Of a DNA stretch of 5,302 nucleotides, positions 5,231 through 5,302 are shown piece after piece. This stretch comes from Thermotogaceae bacterium (lineage in GTDB: Bacteria > Thermotogota > Thermotogae > B21-G9 > HyVt-16), in assembly GCA_011043375.1 (NCBI GenBank), contig DQYP01000197.1:1-5302 (forward strand). The letters run 5' to 3'. Within the stretch, counting starts at the first letter, position 1. Each line of letters opens with the position of its first letter. The position numbers and the translations under genes were made by a program. The notes beneath the pieces were generated by a model. It did not search any database, was not told the origin of the DNA, and saw nothing but the letters and a program-made list of their open reading frames with translations.

Positions 5231-5302
5231 ATGGTGAGTTCGAGAAATGATTTAAGCTTTTTCGAGGCACTTTTGATCTACATTTCCGTGCTGATAATTC
5301 CA
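5231..5302 (+). CDS. N-terminus of an unidentified protein, probably membrane-bound (3' end cut off by the window)
   Basis: ATG 5231 opens a frame that stays open to the window end, giving 24 residues: a polar head (MVSSRNDLSLFE) followed by the start of a hydrophobic stretch (ALLIYISVLIIP). A well-placed GGAGG at 5217-5221 supports the start. It begins 22 nt after the acyltransferase stop, in the same operon direction. In glycan loci this position is often taken by a polymerase, flippase, O-antigen ligase or polyprenyl glycosyltransferase, and the hydrophobic onset would suit any of these. Too little is visible to name a family. Confidence 0.75.
   Translation, partial: MVSSRNDLSFFEALLIYISVLIIP

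Noticed and set aside
1..5302. CRISPR array, tRNA or rRNA gene, insertion sequence, phage or toxin-antitoxin module
   Set aside because: No spaced direct repeats, cloverleaf, transposase motif or terminal inverted repeats were seen, and nearly all bases are accounted for by recognised genes.

Overview
The window is an AT-rich stretch of bacterial chromosome with every supported gene on the + strand. Genes are tightly packed or overlapping, and there is no rRNA, tRNA, insertion sequence or CRISPR array. Arg codons are mostly AGA/AGG, ATA is common for Ile, TTG is used repeatedly as a start codon, and Shine-Dalgarno (SD) sites look like GGAGG or GGTGAT. Together with the gene order (rplS followed by lepB, rbgA and tsaB), this suggests a thermophile of the Thermotogae, perhaps a Pseudothermotoga- or Fervidobacterium-like genome. 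That assignment is inference from style and family resemblance, not a database match.

Positions 1-3317 are a housekeeping run. It holds the 3' end of rplS (ribosomal protein L19), lepB (signal peptidase I), rbgA (circularly permuted GTPase for 50S subunit assembly), tsaB (partner protein in tRNA t6A synthesis) and xpt (xanthine phosphoribosyltransferase family). Genes are joined by ATGA, TTGA or longer overlaps, so they are probably co-transcribed and translationally coupled. They link translation (L19, RbgA, TsaB) with protein export (LepB) and purine salvage (Xpt).

Positions 3337-3945 encode a small membrane-anchored ComEA-like protein with two helix-hairpin-helix units and no SLBB domain. 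Its most credible start is a CTG codon at 3337. The first ordinary start codon, GTG at 3382, would cut the membrane anchor in half.

Positions 3968-5302 begin a surface-glycan or glycosylation locus. It contains a minimal PglC-type phosphoglycosyl transferase, a PglD/NeuD-type sugar acyltransferase overlapping it by 4 nt, and the first 24 codons of an unidentified protein that is probably membrane-bound. PglD-type enzymes usually acetylate a UDP-4-amino sugar, and PglC-type enzymes then transfer the sugar phosphate to undecaprenyl phosphate. The pair therefore looks like the last cytosolic step and the first membrane step of one glycan pathway.

I found no convincing wholly new system. The points most worth checking are the CTG start of comEA, the terminator-like hairpin inside rbgA, the start site and SKSD motif of rbgA, the tandem-repeat ComEA, and the hairpin that carries the SD of the last gene.
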